DNA from: Phoronis australis
Lineage: Eukaryota > Phoronida > Phoronidae
Assembly (NCBI GenBank): GCA_002633005.1
Contig: NMRA01000855.1
Coordinates: 1 to 64,000 of the forward strand
Reading direction: 5' to 3'
DNA: 64,000 nt
The notes below the pieces were generated by a model. It saw only the letters and a program-made list of their open reading frames with translations. It was not told where the DNA came from and did not search any database. A program made the translations under genes and the position numbers. The first letter of the stretch is position 1; each line of letters starts with the position of its first letter. This document shows, piece by piece, positions 49,801-61,049 of this stretch.

Positions 49801-50104
49801 GAGAAACTTTGGACCACATGGTCAGGAAGAGAATGTTCATGATAAATTAGGTGCGAGAAACTTTGGACCAGCCGGAAAGGAAAATTTGCAGTCAGTGCAC
49901 AAGAAGGGTAATTACGACTCGGAAACAAAAACAAGCGAAGGAGACGTCAACGAATCGCAAGAACGACAGAACTTTGGTCCAGCCAGATTGGCGGAAGCGG
50001 AAAATGCTGATGACAAGCGAAATTTTGGAACGTTTGGACGAAGCTTGAGACAGATGATTGACGAAGAACTAGAAAAGGTGATGCAGAGGAGAGGAATGAA
50101 ATGA
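40702..50104 (+). CDS. Gene B: paralogous putative neuropeptide precursor (3 coding exons)
   Basis: Spliced CDS 40702-40813, 46048-46218 and 49671-50104 gives 238 aa. Residues 1-19 are a signal peptide (KIVLLVLCGAVLTMA). Exon 2 supplies an amphipathic helix, residues 50-66 (LILKLRQLIDILKTKLE). Exon 3 opens with a second helix, about 106-120 (KAARLKTLLQSLAKK), then an acidic linker and four NFG motifs: NFGPHG (140-145, after R139), NFGPAG-K (158-164, after R157), QNFGPA-R (194-200, after R193) and NFGTFG-R (212-218, after KR210-211). A C-terminal helix follows (SLRQMIDEELEKVMQRR). Glycine before a basic residue in the second and fourth copies predicts C-terminal amidation. All introns are phase 1. 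The introns hold a 1.38-kb transposon, a tRNA-like foldback (intron 1) and a Kolobok-type element (intron 2). The family is unknown to me; the precursor role is inferred from architecture. Confidence 0.8.
41160..41345 (+). repeat. Repeat R5, inverted partner of 62970-63140
   Basis: tgtgtgcattatattatgttatgg...gtgactgagtaagcccattgaggctggg is the complement of the sequence at 62980-63070. Confidence 0.7.
42240..42480 (-). repeat. Dispersed repeat family R2, reversed copy
   Basis: The complement of ttggagaac...cataaa..gaaagtttcat(a/g)tgaat, seen at 61390 and 62490, is readable here. Confidence 0.55.
44289..44447. repeat. tRNA-like foldback (SINE-derived)
   Basis: Arms of about 60 bp start at caaataaacacagaaa and run inward through aggaaccccaactgggaatc; the right arm is the near-perfect complement. 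The right half has a Pol III box A (TAGCTCACTGG, 44360-44370) and box B (GGTTCGATTCC, 44404-44414). The left arm has the complement of box B (44323-44333). Confidence 0.75.
44353..44425 (+). pseudogene. tRNA-Val-like pseudogene or SINE head
   Basis: The D-stem GCTC/GAGC is intact. The anticodon arm CTAGC-CTGACAA-TCTAG reads anticodon GAC with one mismatch. The T arm has a one-base bulge (CTGTGG/CCCAG). The acceptor strands TCCTTAG and TTGGGGT pair only through G-T wobbles. A GAC valine anticodon is unusual in eukaryotes, and with the defective stems this argues against a working tRNA. Confidence 0.5.
44453..45833 (-). mobile_element. CCGTA-type DNA transposon, inverted copy (in gene B intron 1)
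   Basis: 1381 bp between TA dinucleotides (44451-44452; 45834-45835). The ends CCGTATTCGCCGTAATAACT and ...GGCGAATACGG are mutual complements. The sequence is the reverse of 5307-6697 throughout. No intact coding region. Confidence 0.8.
46048..46218 (+). CDS. Gene B coding exon 2 (amphipathic helix cassette)
   Basis: The acceptor is gtttaatcatcttttcag and the donor AAAG|GTAACT. Length is 171 bp, exactly 57 codons, phase 1 in and phase 1 out, so it can be skipped or duplicated without changing frame. It encodes an acidic lead-in, a Leu/Ile heptad-like helix and a charged tail rich in Glu and Lys. Gene A has no separate exon like this; its helix is at the start of its last exon. Confidence 0.75.
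46802..48489 (+). mobile_element. Kolobok-type DNA transposon, decayed (in gene B intron 2)
   Basis: TTAA at 46798-46801 and 48490-48493 flank inverted ends AGGAGAATGCCACC / GGTGGCATGCTCCT (one mismatch in 14). A THAP-like zinc-finger remnant begins about 175 bp inside the left end. TTAA targets together with a THAP domain are described for Kolobok elements. 1688 bp with no intact transposase. Confidence 0.65.
46975..47180 (+). pseudogene. THAP-domain (C2CH zinc finger) remnant, frameshifted
   Basis: ATG at 46975 reads MLRCIVPACPNYAAARK (C-x4-C). A +1/-1 shift in the T run at about 47040 moves the reading into GFFRHPRETEILRKWLVVVK, which fits the F-h-x-P...L-x-x-W core of THAP domains. A later VCSLQ stands where the second C-x2-H pair would be; the His is missing. 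It binds DNA in intact proteins; this copy is dead. Confidence 0.55.
48834..48964. repeat. Direct duplication of about 70 bp
   Basis: ttttagtcatcctgtacaat...ttcttgaataatcgaggatt is repeated as ttttagtcaccttatacatt...ttcttcaataatcaaggatt. Confidence 0.8.
49671..50104 (+). CDS. Gene B coding exon 3 (NFG-motif peptides)
   Basis: It starts after catcctcgtctgtattccag and stays open in phase 1 to TGA at 50102-50104. It carries four NFG motifs and the C-terminal helix. The copies are spaced unevenly (18, 36 and 18 residues), and the sequence between them is acidic or neutral, as in spacer peptides of multi-copy precursors. Confidence 0.82.
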
Positions 50105-50746
50105 AAAGTTCAGTCCAATCAGTTTTAGTTTTTGTAATGAAATCGAGTCACCAATGTTTCTACTGATGGTAGGATGTGCAAAAACAATAATCAACGGCGG
50201 CCCGTTTTTTCCAGGGTCGTACGCACATTCACAGATAAAGGGACATCATCGGCTTTCAATATCCCTTTCAGACAATTGCATTTTAGATGTTAATGAGCCA
50301 ACAGATCATTTGATTGGTTTGTGACAATTGATATCGAGTGCGGATATCCTTTACAGTATAACATATGCCAATTGGTTAACTTTTGTTCTGATAATAAACA
50401 TAGCGAGGCTTTCACAAGCATGTGGCTACAACTGCAGTAGCTCTGACCTGGTGTATGATCTTTGAGTTGATAAATCAGGCCCCAGGTGAAGATGTATCAT
50501 ATAGAACAATGGCTGACCACAAAGCACATTAATGGCGACAAAAGAGCAAGTTGGAAGTCTGTAGCCAGGACAGTATCAACACTGAAAAAATTTCAAAAGT
50601 TAAACGTAAATTGGACAAGGTGAAAATAGACACTCTCGAAGAATTTTAATCAAATTTAAATGTAATGGCTGTTCAAATATGATTAGTTTAATGAATCAAT
50701 ATCAATGTACCGTCTAGCAAAAGTAAGGAGTAGTTACGACTTGTGA

Positions 50747-50790
50747 AATAAATTCAACTGTCTCATTTTGTGATTGATTTTGTCTTTGTT
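50747..50790 (+). terminator. Candidate poly(A) signal of gene B
   Basis: AATAAA at 50747-50752 is followed within 20-40 nt by a T/GT-rich tract (ttttgtgattgattttgtct), a good downstream element. It would give a 3' UTR of about 660 nt. An earlier AATAAA at 50393-50398 is an alternative with a weaker downstream element. Confidence 0.5.
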
Positions 50791-50799
50791 TCTTCAAAT

Positions 50800-51930
50800 T
50801 ACCATACAATATGGAGGAACATTGAAATTTTATTTATCAAGCTTTTTAAGAAGAGTAAAGAAGAAGACAATTTTACTTCATTGTTTGGAAACTAATAGTA
50901 TATAGTACATCTATCATCAGCAAACACTGTGTTTTTGAATAAGGAACTACGTTTTTAAGTCTGTGGGCCGTGTTGCTCAACTAGCCTGGCACCGACCAAC
51001 TAAAATAAGGATGACGACCATATACCATATATAGCTACATGAACAGACAGCAAGACAATAGAGCCATCCCGTATTGTACAGTGATATAACTTTCCTTTGT
51101 CCTGGAGATAAGAAAGTGCATGGCCTAGTTTCGGAAATCGGGCACATTTTCGTGTCTCTCATTGATGTTGGGAAGTTGAAGAAATTCAGATCACACAATC
51201 ATCCGCTGGTGTTTTTCCAATTTATCATCAAATTTTTCACGCCAGAGTTGCAGCCCACAGTACAGCAAAAACACTTCGTTGGCATTGGAAGGACGAATTG
51301 AGTAATGCAACCGAGAAAAACTTGTTAAGAATCAGACAACAACAAATAATGCGTGAAATTCCAGTGGCACGAACGAGGCAGCAAATGTGCCTGACGAATG
51401 TTTACAGCATTGTGGGTAAATACAGCGAGACTCGATTGTTATTGCGTAATCTGGGACCGACCAAATTCTCTGTACCAAAAGAAATTCTTAGGAAATGACA
51501 GATAGTGAAATAAATATCACGTAATTAATTTTAAAATTTACAATTAAATTACAGACCATTCAGTCAGTGACAATCTTTTGTGTTGTAAACTATACTTGTG
51601 CACATACATGGACACATTCATGGTCATACTTAGACAATGGACATTGGTCATTTTGCTTCGACAATGGACATCATCATTTGTTCAGGTGAATATCTAGATG
51701 CGAAGAAATTATAAATCACCATTTCTGGAACATATGGTAAATGGTCATGCTGTTTTTGTGCAAAAGCAACGGCAGATAAAAGATAAATGAATCTTAAAAA
51801 TATCGCATATGACGCAACTGGTGTTTACCTGCAACCAGATACACGACCCAAGTGTATTAACAATATCCTGTTAAGACCACATCAGTCCCAATGGTGACAG
51901 GTTAGGACATACAGTAATTCTTTCGTTTTG
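50800..51930. other. No supported feature
   Basis: Two adjacent open frames (51074-51301, 51298-51498) have ordinary composition but no recognisable domain or splice sites; left unannotated. Confidence 0.45.
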
Positions 51931-51939
51931 CACAAAAAT

Positions 51940-52160
51940 AATTCACAAAACGGCCATTTTTCAATTTTTCAACCACAGACTATCTTATGCAAATAATACG
52001 AACTTAACAAATATTGTTTTGGCCACATCATATAGTACAAACTAATAACAGTTTAAGACTAAAATTATCTTAATCTTTGTTTTGGTTGAGAAATTCCAAC
52101 AAAATAAGCCGGTCCACCACATTTGCATACTTAAGATATGAATAATTACTGTCAATGCAC
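51940..52160 (+). repeat. Dispersed repeat family R1, diverged
   Basis: ggccatttttcaatttttcaa...tatgcaaataatacgaact...aaattccaacaaaataag follows the R1 block order. Confidence 0.5.
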
Positions 52161-53635
52161 TGATGGCGCTGCAAAAATTATTGTTGTTTAGGACACAACG
52201 CCTTGTTTTAGCATCAATTTTAACTACGCAAACGTGAAAGCGCGGGTGTTCCAAACATACAGAACCATTAGTGGATTGGACAGATCACCTCGTTTTCAAG
52301 CACGATGGCGAATTCATGCATGTAGTGAATTGAACGCGGCTACCTCGGCATCGTATACTCTACACAATACTGTAATATCACAATGGTAACAGAATGAAAC
52401 AAAATTCTAATTGCCAAAACACCAGCGTTAGTCATGAAGACTGAAGAATTCCTAACAACTTCATTCCTCAATACCAGGAGCTAAGACATCATTCAAGACG
52501 AATACGCATGATCGGCTTATTGTATTGTTTGAAACTGAGACTACAAAAACACCTATTAGTACATATCAAGTACACCTATTTAGAACTGCTTAGGTAATAC
52601 GGTTATTACCTTGGGACATCCTGTTTCACACAATGGCGAGTGCTCATGGTTTTCGTTTAATTTTGCAACAAGTAGCAAAAACTTGAGTCATGAAATAAGA
52701 CAAGACAGCATTAATTTTCCCCTTTCTATGGTTTTACCGTTTTCAGAATGACCCAACAATGCAACACTCAATTAAACTTAAAATGTGAAATCATTTTTTA
52801 ATTTTACACCTGTGTAATGAACTCTGGTGATTACAACATGGCACATCGTGAAAAATTTAACTAGTCAAATTTCTTGACACATAAAAATATTATGAAAACT
52901 GTAGTGTGTTTAAGCCTGGTTTGTAATGTGTGGATGTGATAAAATGAATATCAGCAACATTTCCAATATTTGCAGCAAAGTATTCAGCCTATGAAATGTA
53001 GACAAATTATCAATTGGCAATTACTTTTATGCGACATCAGTGAAGAATTACGGTAATACTATTTTATATTCTATTTCCCTATCACTCACATTTTATAAAT
53101 CACAGTTAAATCATTGTGTGCTCTACTGATTGCTAGCTTGATTATATCTGCTAGAATTACAGGAAACTGACTGATTGCAAATAACTTCACATCACTGCCT
53201 TGTATTACAGTTAATGTCTACACCTGCCAAAAGGGTGCAGCACAATCTAAATAGGTTTAACAGACAAGGAGTGCAATCTGGACATTACTATAATTCTGTT
53301 ACAATCAAGGCATTAGTGCCTACAATATTTCATTTCATTAAATCTGAAATTAGTTGATATTCTATAGTTTAAAAGAAATTAACTCCATACATTTATTTGA
53401 GCACTCACGCATTTGTTTGTCAATCCTAAAAAGTTAACGGTAATTGATAAATTATCAGATTCATGCATCTCTTCAAGCCAAATGGCCATTTGAAAAATAC
53501 TGAGAACAAAAACTTAACTAAAACAAAACTATATCAGTGGAAATGATTACCAGATTCACTACAGAAATAAACAAACCAAAAGCCAAAAAGTAATAGCTAT
53601 ATAATATCTTACACACAAATCTGCGCATTTAGCCA
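52161..53635. other. No supported feature
   Basis: AT-rich sequence without identifiable genes. Confidence 0.5.
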
Positions 53636-53639
53636 AATA

Positions 53640-53780
53640 TCATCTAAACTATGCAAATTAACTGCACAAAAGTTTACATTTTTTGAAAGTAGAAAGATTC
53701 TACTTTGATTTTTAACTTTATGTCAATGTGTAATTAATAGGGTCACATGACCAAGTCTCCTAAGTAAAATTAAGCATGAA
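53640..53780 (+). repeat. Dispersed repeat family R2, short copy
   Basis: ttttttgaaagtagaaagattctactttgatttttaact ... taattaatagggtcacatgacca. Confidence 0.6.
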
Positions 53781-54198
53781 TTGAATAAATAATCAACAGA
53801 ATGTAGGCAATAGATTTTGACTGGTTATGCATGCTGGGAGGATACGTCCTCACTTTTTGTGTAACTATGGTGATGTATCTGTAATCGTCTGCTTCAATTC
53901 AGCAAGATACCGGCTGTCGTAAACACAAGTTTTGATTTGCCACTTTGCATACGGCTTTGATGAAAACTTGAAGTAAAGCGCCATTGTTTTAACCTTTGAA
54001 ACATATTTGTTGAGGAAGTGATATGAAATGTACAGGTGATAAGAAATGTATTCATTTGGCTTGAAATATTTTGAGTTCTTAGAGTATAAATTCACCAAAT
54101 CAAACCCAGCATCAGGAGTCACCAAAAATGTCAGTTTCCAGCATTCAGAGTGGCTATGTGTGAGCTTACACTTACGATACTGTGGATCCATTTAAAAT

Positions 54199-54524
54199 AG
54201 AACTTGCACGCTAATTCCTTATCTCTGTGATTGCTTGGTCAAATTTGTTAGAAAAACAACATGTGAATATGAAGTTTGTTGAAAACTGCCAAATGTTTTT
54301 AAGAACAAGTTTTGTGTCTAGTAAGTATCCTGACGTGGAATTGGGGAATAACACTGCCTGATGTGAGCCCACGAGGTGTGTCATGAGTGCAAAGGTCACC
54401 TATTTGCAGAATTTTTGTTTTCGCATTTATAAGTTGTCAATGAATACAACCGCACTTTGTTTTAGCATAGATGATATTAAAAAGCATTGTCGTTTAGTTC
54501 CTGCTATACATTAGCATAGTTAGG
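54199..54524 (-). repeat. Repeat R3, left inverted copy
   Basis: gaacttgcacgctaattcct...ctatacattagcatag is the complement, with scattered changes, of 57818-58189. The two copies face each other across 3.3 kb. Confidence 0.75.
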
Positions 54525-54862
54525 AGCATGTAAACACATCTTTAAATCAACCACTTTCCATGACTGTTATGTATTTAGGAATCAATTCGACCATAGAATA
54601 CTTATCGAGTATCTTTGACTTGAGTTCCTTGGTTCAAAATGGATTCAAAGGTGTAAAGAAATAACGTGTATATGTATTCAACAAACATCACAGATGAATG
54701 AAAAGACGAGAGCATTCAGTAACATAGGGCCAGGCACCAGACTGCATGTCTTCGTACCGTACACAGGAGCTCAATACTGTATTGAGGTTAATTTATTTTT
54801 ATCATGGACAAACTTTTGTGATGACATGTCATGCTGGTACATGTTAACAGGTTAGGTAAATC

Positions 54863-54972
54863 GGTAATGGTCTGATATAAGCGTGCCAGAATTTTGAGAA
54901 CCAGTTTTCTCCACTAAATAACAGGCATCAAACTGGTTCTCAAAATACGGGCACAAAATATCAGACTATTGC
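54863..54972. repeat. Foldback repeat R4
   Basis: Arms ggtaatggtctgatataag...ttttgagaaccagttt and aaactggttctcaaaat...atatcagactattgcc. Related foldbacks lie at 9360-9470 and 62645-62725. Confidence 0.75.
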
Positions 54973-55209
54973 CAGTAAATCTGTACCCAACTCGGCGTGA
55001 TATCATTTATAAATAAATATTAGGTATTCAATACTTTGTAAAATACTGTCTGTGATATCTCTCTAAGCTGATTCAGAGAAGTAGGGAAAAAATTTAATGC
55101 ATCTTGGCAGCTGAAATGAGCGACCACAAAAATAGGTTACCTCAAAGAAATAAATTTCTCGATATAACGTGCACCCCAATATTTTCCAAAATGTTACTTT
55201 TCCAAGCTC

Positions 55210-57175
55210 AGTTTTACACTTATCATTGATTTAATCAGGTGAGACATGTATTTCTTTAATCAAGGCATCTTATCACTCATTTTAGCTGCCAAAATGCATG
55301 AAATTCAAAAACAGAACTTAATTTCAACTATTATAATTTATACAAGAAATGTGAAGTCTCTTTGTTTTCTAAAAAGCTCACCATTAAGACCAACAAAAGC
55401 CATGGGTTACAGCACAGATACGCAAAACAACAAAATATGACGAAAAATTCATAAGTAATATTTACATACTTATATCATCACAATTTTGTTGTATTACAAA
55501 GTTACAATCCAGGAATACTTCACTATCATGTTATTCCTGTGCCCCAATGTAAGGTCACAAAGTGCACAGAAGTTTCCGCTCCCATTAGCTGTGCAACTGA
55601 AACCGGATCTTGGTGTTTTGCACAAGCAATTGTTTTTGTTTGGTGTTGTCACCATGAAAACTATTCTCTGAAGCTGACCTGCAGCTGGCACCACCTTAGT
55701 GTCTGTCTAACCTGAATACGGGATGATGGTGATGGTTTACCAGCCAAGAAATGTTGCTGTGGTAACAAAACAGAGCTGAGAGCACAGGTGCACTTGAGGT
55801 TGTCTGCCAGATTGAGACCCATATAGTGAAATCTGGACAAATTCAGAAACATTTTGGGCAACTTAAAAATTATCATTTGGCCTCCCCCAACGGTAAAGTT
55901 CACATACGATTGAAAGTTATAATAATTACAGCACGATTGTTTGCTACGGGTTTAAGCTCAAATTCTTCAAACATGTCATTTTATTTACTTGGTTCATATA
56001 AAGAGTATCTGAGTTCTAGCCATTTACAAAAACGTAGCATTGAAGCACTGTTAGCAAGAAAAACTAAAAAAAGAATTCCTTGAGACCATGCTTCACCGAT
56101 GACCCACTGTCCCCCCTACTCTCCCTCCCCCTCCCACCTCCCTCTCCCTCCCTCCCTCCTTCCCTCCCTCCCCCCTCCCCCTGGTGCGTATTGAAACTGC
56201 AAAATGTAAAGCAGGTGACCAGAATGGTTCTGGAAGAAGGTGGATAAGTTGTAATNGTTTTACACTTATAGATTTAATCAGGTGAGACACGTATTTCTTT
56301 AATTAAGGCATCATGTCTTTGAGGTCACTCATTTTAGTTGTCAAAATGCATGGAATTCAAAAACAGAACTTAATTTCAACTATTTTAATTTATACCAGAA
56401 ATGTGAAGTCTCTTTGTTTTCTAAAAAAAGCTCACCATAAAGACCAACAAGAGCCATGGGTTACAGCACAGATATGCAAAACAACAAAATATGACGGAAA
56501 ATTCATAAGTAATATCTACATACTTATATCACCACAATTTTGTTGTATTACGAAGTTACAATCCAGGATTACTTCACTATCATGTTATTCCTGTGCCCCA
56601 ATGTAAGGTCACCAAGTGCACAATAGTTTCCGCTCCCATTAGCTGTGCAACTGAAACCAGATCTTGGTGTTTTGCACAAGCAATTGTTTTTGTTTGGTGT
56701 TGTCACCGTGAAAACTACTCTCTGAAGCTGACCTGCAGCTGGCACCACCTTGGTGTCTGTCTAACCTGAATATGGGAGTGGTGGTGATGGTTTACCAGCC
56801 AAGAAATGTTGCTATGGTAACAAAACAGAGCTGAGAGCACTGGTGCACATGAGGTTGTCTGCCAGATTCAGACCAATACAGTGAAAACTGGACAAATTCT
56901 TCAAACATGTTATTTTATTTACTTGGTTCATATAAAGAATATCCGAGTTCTAGCCATTTACAAAAACGTAGCATTGAAGCACTGTTAGCTAGAAAAACTA
57001 AAAAAATAATTCCTTGAGAGCATGCCTCACCCATAAAATAACCCACTGTCCCACCCACCCTCCCTCCCTCCCTGTCTCCCCCCTTCCCCCTCCCCTGGTG
57101 CGTATTGAAACTGCAAAATGTAAAGCAGGTGACCAGAATGGTTCTGGAAGAAGGTGGATAAGTTGTAATGAATGC
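55210..57175. repeat. Tandem duplication, period about 1.04 kb
   Basis: Unit 1 is about 55210-56255 and unit 2 about 56257-57175, nearly identical (tcaggtgagac at 55237 and 56278). Unit 2 lacks about 116 bp present at 55844-55967. A single N at 56256 sits on the junction, so the join may be an assembly artefact. Each unit ends in a C/T-only tract. No gene recognised. Confidence 0.85.
56108..56182 (+). repeat. Polypyrimidine (CCCT)n tract
   Basis: About 75 bp of almost pure C/T; a shorter version lies at 57043-57094 in the second unit. Confidence 0.9.
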
Positions 57176-57817
57176 GCAGACAAATAAGCGAACCTTGCAC
57201 TCAGAGAGAGGGAATCTGGCTATGGTTTGCTTCTATGGGTATTGGCAACTGACCAACGAAGATTTTGATAGCAAGGGCACCAGGTATTCATCCGGTATAA
57301 ACCAAGCTGTTTGTCAAATTATTTACAGACATGTTAGATATCTGTAAATACTCATTTACATCTGCAACTACTTATTTACAGACATGTTATATCTGTAAAG
57401 TTCTCAAACAGACTATCTAGGCACCCCGTCAAAACACTGGCACCATAATCAGCCAATAAAAGCACACATTTTGAACACACCCCAACTCAGTAGATCAGTA
57501 AGATGTCTTTAAAGTAGGAATAAAACATCTGTTATTGCAGGTGATACAGGTACACCAGTCCACTGCAGCGTTTGAACTAGACAGTGCAACTCTCACCATC
57601 CCACATGCAGTAAAAATTCCTGAATTTGGGACAAAAATTTGCTAAAACCAACATTATTCTATTTCCAGAGGCTTACTTCGCGATTGGTGTAAATGCTCAA
57701 ACTTTCACCAAAAATCATTTGGTGACAGCTTTAAAGTGAAAACCATGCCGACGATGTCAAAGTAAAAATTCTGTATAAGTACTGTTTATTGAGCACTTTA
57801 AAGATGTATTTGTATGC

Positions 57818-58189
57818 CGCTATGCTAATGTATAGCAGAACTAAATTACAATGCTATTTTAACATAGTCTATGCTAAACAAAGAGCAGCTGTATTCATTG
57901 ACAACTTGTAAATGCGAAACCATAAAATTCTACAAATAGGTGACCTTGGCACTAATGACGGACCTTGGGGGTTCATGTAATCCGCTTTATGCAGTGTTAT
58001 TCCCCAGCACCACGTCAGGATACCTTCTGGACACTGTTCAGTGATTTGCGAAAAATAATTTTCGCCACAAAACTCGTTCCAAAAACATTTGGCAACCTAG
58101 TACTTCATATTCTTATAGTCTATATATGTTGTGTTTTTACCGAATTTGGCCAAGCGATCACACAGATAAAGAATTAGCCTGCAAGTTTC
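57818..58189 (+). repeat. Repeat R3, right inverted copy
   Basis: Complement of 54199-54524; it ends acagataaagaattagcctg, matching the left copy's outer end. The pair could be the long termini of one element of about 4 kb, or two independent insertions. Confidence 0.75.
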
Positions 58190-61040
58190 ACTTATAATAA
58201 AATGAAGTTTCGCATGTCGCAAACTAGAGGTTTTACTATAATCCTATTATATCAAAGCCAATTGTGTCAAAATATAAAGTTTCTTCTTTCAAAGCAAGGT
58301 CCTCATCGCAGTCTTATTTGTTTGTATTGTAAGTGAGGTCAGCCAGATTACAATGGCAACTGTAACTTAAACCAAGACGAGTAACTTGACAGGCCTAGCA
58401 CCTTTTAAAATGTATATCATAACTACCATCAGACAAAGTAATTGGAAAATGTAACCAATCAGAATAACAGCCTAGTGGTACATGGGCATGTTTTGGCCCA
58501 TGCACCTGAATCCAAAATAATGCATTTTTGAAGCCCCTCGCATAATGGGGATTCACTTGGAGTTAGGAGCAACTATCCCCTGCATATATGGATATCTTAA
58601 ACTGGCTGTCATTTGTGTTTTCTGTCCCTTCTCGTAACTTTTTATTCAGTTCTTAAGAAAAAAAAGTGAATAAATGTCCACCATTGTGCAAGAGATCAGT
58701 CAAGTTTCACTCATAAAAAATATTCTCCTTAGTTTTACCCAGATACATAGTTGTATGCACGTGATTCTGGAAATAGGCACAACTTAATGTATAAGACAAA
58801 ATATGGAAAAAGATCAATTTCAGCACTAATTTTTGTCTGTGGAAAGATTTTACATGGCTTGGGTTAAATTGCTGACTTTCTAGCAATTGACCCTCTACAC
58901 GCCATCCCAAAATGTACAAAGTTAGAGGTGATATCTTGCCACTTTGTGTATTCTGTTCAGCCAATGCTTTGATCAGTATTTCATATCACTACATTTGGCA
59001 GTTTGGTACACACAGACAGTGAGTTGTAATGTTCTGTCAAGAAAATTCAACCGATTGGATAAATATTTGTAAATGTGTGACATATGGCAACACCGTTTGC
59101 TATTTAACTCTTTAAAATTGCCCGACATTCAAAAAGCACAAAGCAAAGTGATTTTTATAAACTTTACTGAATTAAAATTCTTCCATGAAAGAAGAGAAAT
59201 CAATTTGAGGACTTTTCAAAACTGTCCTTAGCTGCTCTATTATACAGTGTGATTGCTACCAAAGGCTTTTTGCAACAGTTTTAGAACTGTGATAATGATG
59301 GTTATACAAGTTACAGATAACCAAACCTTTTGGGTAACCTCTACTCACTGATTATTCAAAGTTAACCCTATTTCAAGTTAACAGATATTTTTATTTTACT
59401 TCAGGAATTAACAGATTTTTTCAAAAACAAAAAGATAATAGAAACAACATACCTAAACACACATCTAAACAATTTCCAAATGAAAGGCTTGTGAACACAC
59501 ATTTTGAGTTTCAACTTTTATACTAAGACAATGTCTCGTATTTTTTGTAATATAAATTTTGTTAGCATGTATCATGAAACAGGAGCTGCTGTAGAGTCAA
59601 ACATGTATTTGGGTCTTTGTAGATTATTCCATTCTATGAACCATCAAATCTGGCTCACATAGGGGTCTTTGTAGATTATTCCATTCTGTGAACCATCAAA
59701 TCTGGCTCATGTAGATTATCCCACTCTGTGCACCATCACGTCTAGCTTGTCATAATGCTTTGGATAAATAGCTTCCAACGATGATATAATTTTTATTCAA
59801 TTTTCTCAAAAAGTAAATTATGCATTGCTTAACACATTTCAGACATATATCTCACAAAAATGTTACAAACCATTGAGATTTTGGTTTCTGATCTTTCTCT
59901 TCTGTCAAATATGTAATCTATCCTTACATATTTCCTATTTGTAATTTATCTGTATCTTTACAATATTCATTTCAGAAAATAGTGAATAACTTGGATATCA
60001 CATCAACCTAACGCGGTTGCAGATAAAAAAATCAGTGTTTTCACTTCAATGTTGTTAAATTTAATGTGTTTGTTATTTTAACAATGCACATTGTCAAATA
60101 TTCATTTCATGTTCCATTATTTTTGATAATGGGTGACTATGGTGCCTGCTTTTATGTTTAATTACAGTTTTAAATTTGTTGAATTCTTTATCTTTTAAAA
60201 ATCAAATTGAGCACATTGAATTTGTTCAATGAACATTTGCTGACACCCCACAGAGAGGCCGCTTCCTGGCAGACCACATGAGTACTTTGTACTGCAAATT
60301 TCTCAAAAACTACATTATCAAGCAAGTTCTACCATATCTCTCCAAAGAAATAATCTTTTACTTATTTCTTGAAGTCATCAAAATTTCACCTAATGATGTT
60401 TTGTACCCGCTGTTAAGTGAAAACTGTTCTAAAACAGAAAGTTTCTAAATCTTTATTCAGCAGAACAGCACCTTTGACAACAAACTGTGTGCTCAATGCT
60501 AAATTGGTCAAATATTACTGCAAGAGCTCCAATGATGCCACAGAGGGTCACACTGCCCTATAATTGAGTCATGAGGTAAGACAGCAGAACTTGACACAAA
60601 GATTGAGGTTTTACTGATTCATTGTGGAATACTTCACTAAAGACTGTATATCTTAAGATCAACAACATGTCAGCTGTTACTAAACTTTGTTTGGATGGTG
60701 TTTTACAAAGAATAAGAAACAATTCTGACTACTTCATAAGATTGACCAGTTGAGAGTCTGTCCTAACTCTACATGTCATGGCTCTGGTTTTTAGAACAAC
60801 TGTAACATTTGTGTAGTTTTTCGACCACATCAATAATTTGACACCCATGTTTTTTAAAACAGTGCCACACTGCTATTATGTCACTTTACCCAGCAATAAT
60901 GAATTCTTTTTATAATTTAAGAAATGTTAATTTGATCACAGCTGTACAGCATTGTGTTCAGAAATGAGTACAATTTTTATACCTATATTTCTAGTTTATT
61001 GTAAGACCTTATCAACAAGTCTGTCAATTTATCTAAATAT
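58190..61040. other. No supported gene
   Basis: AT-rich; contains a tandem repeat of about 50 bp in three copies at 59611-59752 (ttgtagattattccattct...accatcaaatctggctca). Confidence 0.5.
59611..59752. repeat. Tandem repeat, about 50-bp unit, three copies
   Basis: gtagattattccattctatg, gtagattattccattctgtg and gtagattatcccactctgtg, each followed by accatca(a/c).tct(g/a)gct. Confidence 0.85.
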
Positions 61041-61049
61041 CTTCAAAAA

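Noticed and set aside
40702-50104. Assignment to a known neuropeptide family such as orcokinin/pedal peptide or SALMFamide
   Set aside because: The NFGxx motifs and the helix arrangement do not match the consensus of those families as I know them; naming it would be guesswork.
51074-51498. Two adjacent open frames downstream of gene B
   Set aside because: No domain, signal peptide or splice context; not distinguishable from chance.
55826-56083. Lys-rich open frame as a coding exon
   Set aside because: Lies in the 1-kb tandem duplication; about 116 bp of it is missing in the second copy, which shifts the frame, and no homology is recognised.
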